A DNA stretch of 35,715 nucleotides, from NCBI GenBank assembly GCA_964534845.1, contig CAZHPV010000022.1, positions 1-35,715 on the forward strand, read 5' to 3'. Position numbers and translations under genes: made by a program. The notes under the pieces were generated by a model. It did no database searches. It was not told the origin of the DNA and saw only the letters and a list, made by a program, of their open reading frames with translations. Below are positions 8,152 through 15,146 of the stretch, in pieces (position 1 is the stretch's first letter; each line of letters begins with the position of its first letter). This stretch comes from CALCKU01 sp964534845. Lineage in GTDB: Bacteria; Pseudomonadota; Alphaproteobacteria; Caulobacterales; Maricaulaceae.

Positions 8152-9428
8152 CCCCCCGTCACCTCGCGACCGTTGTCCGTCAGGTTTAACGTGGTAAAGG
8201 CCGATGCGTAGATGATGGACGCCCACCACCATTCCTGCCAAATGCCGTAGCTAATATTGGCGATGACAGTAACTATCATCATAAATCCGCACACTATGAC
8301 GGCATAATGTCTATCAGCGCGAACATGCGTTAAAATATGCCGTCCGAGCCAATACAGCGTGATCAACGCCAAGATAATCCCGATAAAGCCGGTCTCCAGC
8401 CAAATATGCAATCCCGCATTATGCGGATGTAAAGAGAGTATGGGCAAGCCATCTAGCCTACCGGCATTTTCAATCAGTCCTGTAAAGCGTCGCGACATGT
8501 CAAAGCCGTGGCCGACTATAGGATGTTCCGTAATTTTCTGCGCAACAAAGGCCCATATTTTAGCGCGGTGCTCCCATGACTGCGGCAAAGTGCTTTGCTG
8601 GGCCTGTGGTAAGCGGGTAATGATATGTCCCAAAATAGGCGCAGCAACCCAACTGAGCATAGCCGCGAATATAACAAGTTTAGTCATCAAGACCGGCCAG
8701 ACACGCGCTAACCCCATCACGATAATAGCGAGTATCATCGCGATCACGACACTATCCATTTGTCCCAAATACGCTGTATAGAGAGCCGCTAATGCGGTAA
8801 GCCCTGCTATCCATTTTCCGCGCCTGGATTGTGTCCATATCATCGTCAAAGCCGCGGGCAAACACAGCGCCAGAGTGGAAATTCCATTACTCGTATTTTG
8901 GATAAGATCGAGCTGTTTTTTCTCCGGGGGCTCGGTGTCCCCCAGCGGGTCAAAAAACAAGGAGAGACCATAATGGGTCGATATATCCCAAAACAGGATA
9001 AATAATAAAAACACGGTAATCCCGAGGATAAACTTTTTCATCAAAGCGGGGCGCCGTGCAATCGCAAAGCCTATCTGTCTTTGAAAAGCGAAATATAAAA
9101 TAGCGCCAAAGGTCACGATAAAAGCGTTATTCAATAGTTTAGGGCTTTCATATGTTGACCAAAACGTACTCAGACATGCCCAAAACAAAAAAGCGGCAAG
9201 GCCCCAAATCCATTGGGGTTGACGCGACATAAAGTCTAAAAATGCCTCGCCCGGCTTTTGAGTGCGAATTGCGTTACGTGCACTATACCAAAGCCATAAA
9301 GCCCCGCCAATCGCGACTAGCAATGGAATACCCCGCCCTCCCGCTATCGCGAAAATTGGCATAAGGCCTAAAATGACGAGAACACATCTGATCTGGACTT
9401 TATCACCAATCAGAGACGTTTTAACCAT
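8148..9428 (-). CDS. O-antigen ligase / polymerase family membrane protein (Wzy_C)
   Basis: A 426-residue polytopic protein with about ten to twelve hydrophobic segments. The Wzy_C signature appears in the second half: EHPIVGHGF followed by a periplasmic loop and LHPHNAGLHIWLETGFIG, with the conserved His of WaaL-type ligases. Families with this domain join O-polysaccharide to lipid A core or polymerise glycans at the periplasmic face; the exact role here is open. The ATG at 9428 overlaps the thrS stop by 8 bp (ATGGTTAA), so it is probably translated by coupling to thrS. The 3' end overlaps the convergent GT39 gene by a few bases. Confidence 0.85.
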   Translation of the reverse strand: MVKTSLIGDKVQIRCVLVILGLMPIFAIAGGRGIPLLVAIGGALWLWYSARNAIRTQKPGEAFLDFMSRQPQWIWGLAAFLFWACLSTFWSTYESPKLLNNAFIVTFGAILYFAFQRQIGFAIARRPALMKKFILGITVFLLFILFWDISTHYGLSLFFDPLGDTEPPEKKQLDLIQNTSNGISTLALCLPAALTMIWTQSRRGKWIAGLTALAALYTAYLGQMDSVVIAMILAIIVMGLARVWPVLMTKLVIFAAMLSWVAAPILGHIITRLPQAQQSTLPQSWEHRAKIWAFVAQKITEHPIVGHGFDMSRRFTGLIENAGRLDGLPILSLHPHNAGLHIWLETGFIGIILALITLYWLGRHILTHVRADRHYAVIVCGFMMIVTVIANISYGIWQEWWWASIIYASAFTTLNLTDNGREVTGG

Positions 9429-11355
9429 GACGTTTTAAGTCTGGCGGGAGCGCCTCATGTGATAAATCCTGACAGGCCGCCTTCAAATCCATGATTTCCT
9501 GATTGCGACCACCCAAGCGCCGCAGAGCCACCTTGTTATCTTCGGCTTCCTTACGGCCCACGACCGCAATAACCGGAATTTTACGTTCAGCGGATAATTC
9601 CCGAATTTTGTAATTTATTTTCTCGTTTCTAAGATCAAGCTCGGCGCGCAAACCCGCAGCCTGCATCTGCTCAACGACCTGTTTTGCATACTCGTCAGCA
9701 TCTGAAGTGATCGTCGCAACGACGACCTGTACAGGTGATAACCAGAGCGGAAACTTGCCGGCATAATTCTCGATGAGTATACCCAAAAATCGCTCGAAAC
9801 TCCCTAAAACAGCGCGGTGCAACATCAGCGGGGTATGTTTTTTATCATCCTCGCCAATATAGCTCGCCTTGAGACGTTCCGGCGTGTTCGGGTCGAGTTG
9901 AATCGTACCGGCTTGCCATTCCCGACCAATCGCGTCGCGTAACACAAAATCCAGTTTTGGACCGTAAAACGCACCGTCGCCTTCATTAAGCTCGACCTCA
10001 AGTCCAGACGCATCCGCGGCGGCTTTAAGCGCCGTTTCCGCCTTGTCCCAATAGTCCTCAGACCCAACACGAATGTCAGGGCGGGTGGAGAATTTTACTT
10101 TAACATCATCAAAACCCAAATCGGCATAAACACTTTTTAGCAATTCCGTAAAGGCTTTGACCTCATCCGTAACCTGCTCAAGCTTACAGAAGATATGGCC
10201 ATCATCTTGCACAAAACCCCGCACGCGCATCAGGCCGTGCAAAGCCCCGGACGGTTCGTAACGGTGACATGAGCCAAATTCAGCATAGCGCAAGGGCAAA
10301 TCCCTATAAGATTTTTGCCCGTGATTAAAGACCTGAATATGACAGGGGCAATTCATCGGTTTTAACGCCAATAGCTTGTCTTCCTCGGCGATTTCAGCGG
10401 CAAACATATTCTCGCGGTATTTATCCCAATGGCCTGACGCTTCCCAGAATTTACGGTCCATCAACATCGGGGTCTTGATTTCCTGATAGCCATATTCGCG
10501 CTGGCGTCTCTGCATATAATGTTGCAAGGCCTGATACAGCGTCCAGCCATTAGCATGCCAAAAGGCTTGACCTTGCGCTTCTTCTTGAAAATGAAACAGA
10601 TCAAGCTGACGGCCAAGGCGCCTGTGATCACGGGCTTCGGCCTCTTCAATTTGTTTGAGATGGGCGTCTAGCTCTTCCTGCGTGGCCCAAGCTGTGCCGT
10701 AAATACGCTGTAATTGCGCCTTCGAAGAATCCCCGCGCCAATAGGCGCCTGCCACCTTCATAAGTTTGAACGCCTTACCAACTTTGCCGGTTGAAGGCAG
10801 ATGCGGGCCTCGGCACAGATCAAACCATTTTCCCTGCTTATAAATCGTGATTGTCTCGCCTTTGGGCAGGTCTTCTATAAGTTCGGCCTTATAAGTCTCG
10901 CCCATATCTTTAAACGTTTTAATCGCGGCGTCGCGCTCCATTACCAGACGTTCAAATTTATCATTGCGGTTAATGATAAAGGCCATCTTCTTTTCAATCG
11001 CGGCGAAGTCGTCTTCGGAAAACGGCTCTTTGCGAGAAAAGTCATAGTAAAATCCGTTCTCGATAACAGGGCCAATTGTTACTTGCGTGCCTGGGAAAAG
11101 CTCTTGGACAGCCTCGGCTAAGACATGCGCGCAATCATGACGGATAAGCTCTAAGCCTTCAGGGTCAGAGGCGGTGATCAATTCTATCGATGTATCACCG
11201 TCAATCGGACGGCTTGCATCGACAAGCACGCCGTCCAGCTTGGCTGCCAAAACTTTTTTGGCCAGACTTTTAGACAGGCTTTTAGCGACCTCTAGGGCGG
11301 AGATGCCGGGCTCGAAGTCTCGTTTTGCCCCGTCTGGAAATGTCAGTGTCACCAT
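9421..11355 (-). CDS. thrS: Threonyl-tRNA synthetase
   Basis: A full-length class II synthetase, 644 residues, charging tRNA-Thr in the cytoplasm. Domains in order: TGS (1-62, starting MVTLTFPDGAKRDFE), the second additional/editing domain with HDCAHVLAEA (73-82), a class II core (about 245-540) and an anticodon-binding domain (about 545-644, NEKINYKIRELSAERKIP). The zinc site is visible: C336 in MNCPCH and H387 in QDDGHIFC, with the third ligand expected at the His of MLHRAVLGSFERF. Motif 2 is FGSCHRYEPSGALHGLMRVR. It lies 18 bp after yidD and is followed by the overlapping ligase gene, which suggests one transcript from the Fe-S scaffold gene onward. Confidence 0.98.
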   Translation of the reverse strand: MVTLTFPDGAKRDFEPGISALEVAKSLSKSLAKKVLAAKLDGVLVDASRPIDGDTSIELITASDPEGLELIRHDCAHVLAEAVQELFPGTQVTIGPVIENGFYYDFSRKEPFSEDDFAAIEKKMAFIINRNDKFERLVMERDAAIKTFKDMGETYKAELIEDLPKGETITIYKQGKWFDLCRGPHLPSTGKVGKAFKLMKVAGAYWRGDSSKAQLQRIYGTAWATQEELDAHLKQIEEAEARDHRRLGRQLDLFHFQEEAQGQAFWHANGWTLYQALQHYMQRRQREYGYQEIKTPMLMDRKFWEASGHWDKYRENMFAAEIAEEDKLLALKPMNCPCHIQVFNHGQKSYRDLPLRYAEFGSCHRYEPSGALHGLMRVRGFVQDDGHIFCKLEQVTDEVKAFTELLKSVYADLGFDDVKVKFSTRPDIRVGSEDYWDKAETALKAAADASGLEVELNEGDGAFYGPKLDFVLRDAIGREWQAGTIQLDPNTPERLKASYIGEDDKKHTPLMLHRAVLGSFERFLGILIENYAGKFPLWLSPVQVVVATITSDADEYAKQVVEQMQAAGLRAELDLRNEKINYKIRELSAERKIPVIAVVGRKEAEDNKVALRRLGGRNQEIMDLKAACQDLSHEALPPDLKRHG

Positions 11356-11373
11356 TTTAATTATCTCTGCGAC

Positions 11374-11703
11374 TTAATCTCTATTCGTTCCGCGCCACAA
11401 GCCATACCGCCACGGCGCCCATAAAGGCGGTTTTTTAACCTGTTTGGGCACGTTATCAACCCCCGATGTCGCCCCCAGTCGCTCAAAAGGCTGACACCGC
11501 AAAAGCCGGGCTAATGTCATCCAACCACCCGCCCAAAAACCAAAGCGCGAAATAGCCTGCCGAGAATAGGTCGAACAAGACGGTTCATGACGACACCGCA
11601 CACCAAAAAAATATAAAACGGGCGAAATAAACAGCTTATAGACGGATAGCAGAGCCAGAGATATCCAGACAAACAGCCTAGACACTTTCGAGCGCCGTCT
11701 CAA
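11374..11703 (-). CDS. yidD: Membrane protein insertion efficiency factor YidD
   Basis: A 109-residue small protein of the YidD/Haemolysin family, thought to help YidC-dependent membrane protein insertion at the inner membrane. Recognisable are the N-terminal amphipathic helix, LFISPVLYFFGVRCRHEPSCS with the cysteine pair, TYSRQAISRFGFWAGGWMTL and ARLLRCQPF. Its ATG at 11703 lies inside the last codons of the upstream NifU-like gene (26-bp overlap), implying translational coupling. The C-terminal tail (QVKKPPLWAPWRYGLWRGTN) is longer than in E. coli. It lies away from its usual partners rnpA and yidC. Confidence 0.93.
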   Translation of the reverse strand: MRRRSKVSRLFVWISLALLSVYKLFISPVLYFFGVRCRHEPSCSTYSRQAISRFGFWAGGWMTLARLLRCQPFERLGATSGVDNVPKQVKKPPLWAPWRYGLWRGTNRD

Positions 11704-12130
11704 AAGCTTGCACGGCCGCCTTAAACGCTAAAAGCGTTGAGGTATGGCGCGGCGGATAGGCGCGAACACCACGCAAAATCTCAATACGCGCAAACCGCCC
11801 TGACGGCGCACTGTTTGAGGCGTCCTCGTCTGATTTTAACATGGCCTCAAGCGTATCTCTCGCCTCACGCAACTCTACCAGCGAGGCACCGATAATATTT
11901 TCTTGCAAGATCGCCGCGCTGGCCTGACCCAGAGCACACGCCTGTATCCGAAGCGCACAATCCGAGACCCGCGCCTCAGCCCCGGCCCCGTCAATTTTCA
12001 AATCAACTTCAATCCACGACCCGCAGAGCTTTGAGACTTTTCGCACACTGCCATGCGGCGCGTCTAAGCGCGTATTTTTCAACGTCGCAGACAGCGCCAA
12101 CACATCATGTGTATAGAGATCGTCAAACAT
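11678..12130 (-). CDS. IscU/NifU-N-like iron-sulfur scaffold family protein
   Basis: A 150-residue protein from ATG 12130; the frame extends to a TTG at 12211, but the family begins near MFDDLYTHDVLALSA, so I prefer the internal ATG. It shows KLCGSWIEVDLKIDG and IQACALGQASAAIL, the two regions that carry the first and second cluster cysteines in U-type scaffolds. The third cysteine of IscU/SufU is replaced: the tail reads RHTSTLLAFKA where SufU has a CATL-type motif. This degenerate form may bind a cluster differently or not at all. It overlaps yidD and precedes thrS. Function as a true scaffold is an inference. Confidence 0.75.
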   Translation of the reverse strand: MFDDLYTHDVLALSATLKNTRLDAPHGSVRKVSKLCGSWIEVDLKIDGAGAEARVSDCALRIQACALGQASAAILQENIIGASLVELREARDTLEAMLKSDEDASNSAPSGRFARIEILRGVRAYPPRHTSTLLAFKAAVQAFETALESV

Positions 12131-12255
12131 AGAGCTGATATAGGCAGAACGGCCCCATTTAGCAAAATATCTTTGATAAATAGCTGTCTTAGACGTAAGT
12201 CCGTGGGACAAGATTGCATTGCCGGTCAGGTCCTATTAGCCCTCCTTTAGGCTTC

Positions 12256-12594
12256 CTATACGACTTTTGTGGTTAAATTCAGTCCTACCACACCCGCCAA
12301 AATCAGTGCGATAAATACAAATTGTACAGGCCGCAAACTATCGCCCAAAAACAGAACGCTAATAAGGGTGACCAAAGCAATACCAATCCCTGACCAAATG
12401 GCATAGGCCGTCCCGGCCGGTATAAATTTCAAGGCAGGCGCAAAAAACCAGAAACTGAAAATATAAAAAACTATAGCTGTGATACCCAGTCCGACATTTT
12501 CAAATCCATTTGAGAGTTTAAGAAGAACAGTCCCTATAACTTCAAAAATTATGGCTATGGCCAAAATCACCCATGGGTTCAAACCCATCATCAT
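12256..12594 (-). CDS. SMR-family small multidrug efflux transporter (EmrE/QacE-like)
   Basis: A 112-residue protein with four transmembrane helices, the full SMR length. The membrane glutamate used for proton/drug exchange is in helix 1 (E18 in IIFEVIGTVLLKLS). GTAYAIWSGIG around W67 matches the EmrE-type substrate region, followed by a third helix and the LRPVQ turn. Such proteins form antiparallel dimers that export quaternary ammonium or guanidinium compounds. Three ATGs stand in a row (12594, 12591, 12588) and the true one is unclear. No guanidine riboswitch pattern was recognised upstream. It is on the same strand as the NifU-like gene but about 125 bp from its preferred start. Confidence 0.88.
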   Translation of the reverse strand: MMMGLNPWVILAIAIIFEVIGTVLLKLSNGFENVGLGITAIVFYIFSFWFFAPALKFIPAGTAYAIWSGIGIALVTLISVLFLGDSLRPVQFVFIALILAGVVGLNLTTKVV

Positions 12595-12848
12595 TTATCT
12601 TTAGCGCTAAAACTCACCCCTTTTTGTTAGGGCTTTTGGTCAAGACCGTCCAGCACAGTCGCGAAGTTGCCCCTGTGCGAATACCAAATATGTTACATAA
12701 ACACCATACTGGCAGCAAAAAACGCTCAAAAGACGGGTTTTAGCGCTATTCTTGCTTTACCTTGACGGTTTCACCCGTTAAGGACGCTCCAAATCAAGCG
12801 CTTGATAGTCAAGCCGCCAAGTCATTTATAGAAAAGAGTTGAAACCAT
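12595..12848. other. Divergent intergenic region, SMR gene / rpsU
   Basis: 254 bp without a gene. It contains TTTAGCGCTA twice (12600-12609, within the 12-bp palindrome 12600-12611, and 12738-12747), an imperfect inverted repeat CTTGACGG/CCGTTAAG (12761-12782) and a perfect 14-bp palindrome ATCAAGCGCTTGAT at 12793-12806, about 43 bp before the rpsU start. These could be operators or leader hairpins. I see no convincing sigma-70 promoter. Confidence 0.5.
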
Positions 12849-13085
12849 ATGGTTGAAATTTACGTCAGACAGAACAATGTTGATCAAGCTTTACGCGCTT
12901 TGAAGAAGAAACTTCAAAATGAAGGTGTTCTTCGCGAGATGAAAGCCCGTAAACATTATGAAAAACCATCTGAAAAACGTGTCCGCGAACAAGCTGAAGC
13001 GGTGCGCCGCGCCCGTAAATTGGCCCGTAAACGCGCTCAAATCGAGGGTCTTATTCCGATGAAAAAGAAACCGCGCAGACGGTAA
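12849..13085 (+). CDS. rpsU: 30S ribosomal protein bS21
   Basis: A 78-residue very basic protein: MVEIYVRQNNVDQALRALKK at the start, the conserved KARKHYEKPSEKR in the middle, and a lysine/arginine-rich tail ending KKKPRRR. bS21 sits near the 3' end of 16S rRNA and helps initiation. Length matches alphaproteobacterial bS21. It stands alone with its own rho-independent terminator (13128-13151) rather than in a macromolecular-synthesis operon with dnaG and rpoD. Confidence 0.97.
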   Translation: MVEIYVRQNNVDQALRALKKKLQNEGVLREMKARKHYEKPSEKRVREQAEAVRRARKLARKRAQIEGLIPMKKKPRRR

Positions 13086-13127
13086 AGCACACCTGACCTG
13101 TCTTACAGACTAGATAAAACGTAAAAA

Positions 13128-13151
13128 GCCGCTTCTTAAGCGGCCTTTTTT
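13128..13151 (+). terminator. Rho-independent terminator of rpsU
   Basis: Perfect 7-bp stem GCCGCTT/AAGCGGC (13128-13134 and 13138-13144) with a three-base loop, followed by CTTTTTT; an A-tract on the other side makes it potentially bidirectional. Confidence 0.88.
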
Positions 13152-13199
13152 GTGCGCCAATGACGCTCTAATTACAGATAATCGGTATAAACGGCGACC

Positions 13200-13580
13200 C
13201 TATTTTGTCGTCCAGCGTCCATCAGTTCCCATAATCTTGGATCCGCTCGGTGCTTTTGCGAGTTGTTTTTCACCCGTTAGAGCCGCGACAACCTCTACAG
13301 CTACATTTTGCTGACGGGCCAATTTTGTATAGACTGACTTTCGACCAATATTGATCTCGCGCATGGCATTCACGACTGCCGAAGACGCATTACCGCTAAC
13401 AAGTTCGAGATAACCAGCCGCGGTTTCTCCAACGAGGCCGTCACGAATGGCCTGATCTACTATGGCCTTTGAACCTGATTGGGCCATGGCGGGCGCTGCC
13501 GATAAGCTAACAATCGTTACAGCTCCGCCGCTAAGGGCGGCAAAGGCGGCGAGGCTTGCAAGAAATGACTTCATTTTCAT
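13200..13580 (-). CDS. YdbL-family (DUF1318) periplasmic protein
   Basis: The frame is open upstream, but ATG 13580 has an AGGAG seven bases before it, giving 126 residues. A signal peptide ends at about SLSAAPAMA, followed by a DUF1318 domain: KAIVDQAIRDGLVGETAAGYLEL, then MREINIGRKSVYTKLARQQ and a VAALTGEKQL segment. In E. coli ydbL follows ydbH and ynbE; YdbH is a large AsmA-like lipid-bridge protein that works with the YnbE lipoprotein. Here ydbL follows ynbE directly, with the ynbE stop next to the ydbL ribosome site, but no ydbH is adjacent. The periplasmic location is clear; the mechanism is not. Confidence 0.85.
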   Translation of the reverse strand: MKMKSFLASLAAFAALSGGAVTIVSLSAAPAMAQSGSKAIVDQAIRDGLVGETAAGYLELVSGNASSAVVNAMREINIGRKSVYTKLARQQNVAVEVVAALTGEKQLAKAPSGSKIMGTDGRWTTK

Positions 13581-13590
13581 ATCGTTTCTC

Positions 13591-13782
13591 CTAGAATAAA
13601 TCCGGGTTATCCGCAATTAACTCTTCTACATCTTCGTCCAGTCTAACCCGGACTTCCTGATCAATCTTAACATTAAGCTCAATACGAATTGGCTCCGTGG
13701 GGGCCAGTATTTGCACTTTTGGCTGACAGGCCGTCAGGCCCAATACCGCCAATAGACTCAATGTTATTTTCTTCATCGTCAT
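13591..13782 (-). CDS. YnbE-family outer-membrane lipoprotein
   Basis: A 63-residue lipoprotein: a short signal ending LTAC (Cys19), then QPKVQILAPTEPIRIELNVK and KIDQEVRVRLDEDVEEL. This size and the repeated beta-type I-x-L-N-V pattern are typical of YnbE, which in E. coli stacks onto the C-terminal end of YdbH to complete a phospholipid bridge to the outer membrane. The stop TAG lies directly before the AGGAG of the YdbL gene, so the two are co-translated. The start may be M1 or M3 (13782 or 13776). Confidence 0.85.
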   Translation of the reverse strand: MTMKKITLSLLAVLGLTACQPKVQILAPTEPIRIELNVKIDQEVRVRLDEDVEELIADNPDLF

Positions 13783-13885
13783 TAGATTTATACCTTTTTT
13801 AGGCTGAACTCGCGATTAACGCGGCGTTGTGCCCTATTTATATTGCCTTTATATAACCGATTCGATAGAAAATCGGGCCCCCGTC

Positions 13886-14809
13886 CTACAATAAATCTCC
13901 GTCAACACGTTGCTCGATTAAGCCAAGCCGGTCTTTCACAGCCGCCAATTCCGGATACAGCCTATGCGCCTCTTTATAAGCCTCAAGAGCCTGCATTTGC
14001 AGACCTAATTGTTCGCACACATTCCCCAAGGTCCAGAGCGCATAGAAATGTCTGGGTTCATGGAGCAAGGCCTGCCCCACATCAACAAAGGCCCGGTTGA
14101 AATCTTTCTCCTCTAGCGCCAGACGCGCAGAACGGGACCATCCTTCAGCATAATCCGGCGATAGGGTGGTGACATGATCAAACATTCGGCGGGCTAGGTC
14201 TACATCACCGCGTTTCTGGGCCGCTGTCCCGCGCCGCAAAATATAATTGACTGTCGCGGAGCCGGACTCCAGCCATATAGCCCAAATATCTTCCGCGATA
14301 AGGCTCGCGCTCTCTGCGTCTTCTTCCACACCTAGGCGCTCAAATAACAGATCGAGCCGCACTGTTCTCTCCTCGGCTTCGGTGAGTTGAGAATAATCGG
14401 GTTGCTCAGACGCCTCTTCATCTTCGGTTTCTTCAGATTTTTTCGAAAGTTCGACCTCAAGTGACGCATCTCCGTCTTCAAACGGAAGATCGCCGCCCTG
14501 CTTTTCCTCTTCATCCTTAAGCTGGCGTGTTTTGTCTTTTAATATTTGATTTTCGCGCAGGAGATCGGAAATATCGGGACGTGATTTGGGCGGCACGATG
14601 TCGTTCGGGTCAGGGGCCTGCAATATGCTAGGAATATCCTCTTGGGCTGGCGGCCCATCGGGGTTTGGTTCTACGAGGGGTGCAGGGTTCTCCTGTGTTT
14701 GCGGAGCGCTAATTTGTGCCAAAGCGTTATGAACTGGTCCTACCCCCAAAGCCAATGCAATAAATAAGGGGCCAAATGTCTTTTTATGAAAAAAACCGAA
14801 CATATACAT
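13886..14809 (-). CDS. Secreted TPR-repeat protein
   Basis: A 307-residue protein with a signal peptide (FFHKKTFGPLFIALALGVG, cleaved about ALA-QI at residue 31-32). A proline/aspartate-rich, probably disordered segment covers about residues 35-100. A charged helical stretch follows (LLRENQILKDKTRQLKDEEE), then at least three tetratricopeptide repeats from about 195 to 300: ARRMFDHVTTLSPDYAEGWS, ALLHEPRHFYALWTLGNV and QALEAYKEAHRLYPELAAV. TPR proteins are scaffolds; no partner is visible here. Two ATGs are in frame (14809, 14803). The GGAGG nine bases before 14809 is buried in a hairpin (14816-14845). It is upstream of ynbE on the same strand, about 100 bp away. Confidence 0.8.
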   Translation of the reverse strand: MYMFGFFHKKTFGPLFIALALGVGPVHNALAQISAPQTQENPAPLVEPNPDGPPAQEDIPSILQAPDPNDIVPPKSRPDISDLLRENQILKDKTRQLKDEEEKQGGDLPFEDGDASLEVELSKKSEETEDEEASEQPDYSQLTEAEERTVRLDLLFERLGVEEDAESASLIAEDIWAIWLESGSATVNYILRRGTAAQKRGDVDLARRMFDHVTTLSPDYAEGWSRSARLALEEKDFNRAFVDVGQALLHEPRHFYALWTLGNVCEQLGLQMQALEAYKEAHRLYPELAAVKDRLGLIEQRVDGDLL

Positions 14810-14815
14810 ACACTG

Positions 14816-14845
14816 ACGCCTCCGGTCTTATCTGACAAGAGGCGT
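14816..14845 (-). promoter_or_regulatory. Leader hairpin sequestering the ribosome site of the TPR gene
   Basis: On the minus strand ACGCCTC (14845-14839) pairs perfectly with GAGGCGT (14822-14816) across a 16-base loop. The second arm takes in most of the GGAGG (14823-14819) that serves the start at 14809. No T-tract follows, so it is not a terminator. Translation control by this stem (temperature, protein or ligand) is inference. Confidence 0.5.
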
Positions 14846-14896
14846 TATCAGTTTTAAAATGAAAAGAGCGCTAATCGCGACCTTGGCGACGTAGGC

Positions 14897-15022
14897 CTAG
14901 CCCTGACGCGCCTTAAACCGAGGATCGGTCTTATTGATAACATAAAGACGGCCTTTACGACGCACAATTTGGCAATCGCGGTGACGGTTCTTGAGTGATT
15001 TTAAAGAGCTGCGAACTTTCAT
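14897..15022 (-). CDS. rpmJ: 50S ribosomal protein bL36
   Basis: A 41-residue ribosomal protein: MKVRSSLKSLKNRHRDCQIV, then RRKGRLYVINKTDPRFKARQG and a TAG stop. It has a single cysteine, so it is the zinc-independent (YkgO-like) form usual in alphaproteobacteria rather than the C4/C3H zinc form. It stands alone, divergent from the transglycosylase gene. It was recognised from its translation because it is very short. Confidence 0.95.
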   Translation of the reverse strand: MKVRSSLKSLKNRHRDCQIVRRKGRLYVINKTDPRFKARQG

Positions 15023-15092
15023 GACGCACCTTCATCTGTTTTTTGAATTTGATGCGATATAGGGGGGTGTTGAAGGGAAGTCAAATCTTAAT

Positions 15093-15136
15093 TTAAGCTG
15101 ATTTTGTGTCTGGATAGCCAGGGAAAATCAGTTTAA
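15093..15136 (+). promoter_or_regulatory. Long hairpin in the leader of the transglycosylase gene
   Basis: TTAAGCTGATTTT (15093-15105) pairs with AAAATCAGTTTAA (15124-15136) with one mismatch. The loop itself contains CTGG-ATAG-CCAG. The 3' arm ends 10 bases before the ATG at 15147, in the ribosome footprint, and no Shine-Dalgarno is visible. It may control translation or be a bidirectional protein-binding site. Confidence 0.5.
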
Positions 15137-15146
15137 GTGCGACACT

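Noticed and set aside
12595..12848. Guanidine (mini-ykkC) riboswitch in front of the SMR gene
   Set aside because: The paired ACGR hairpins expected of that class are not seen.
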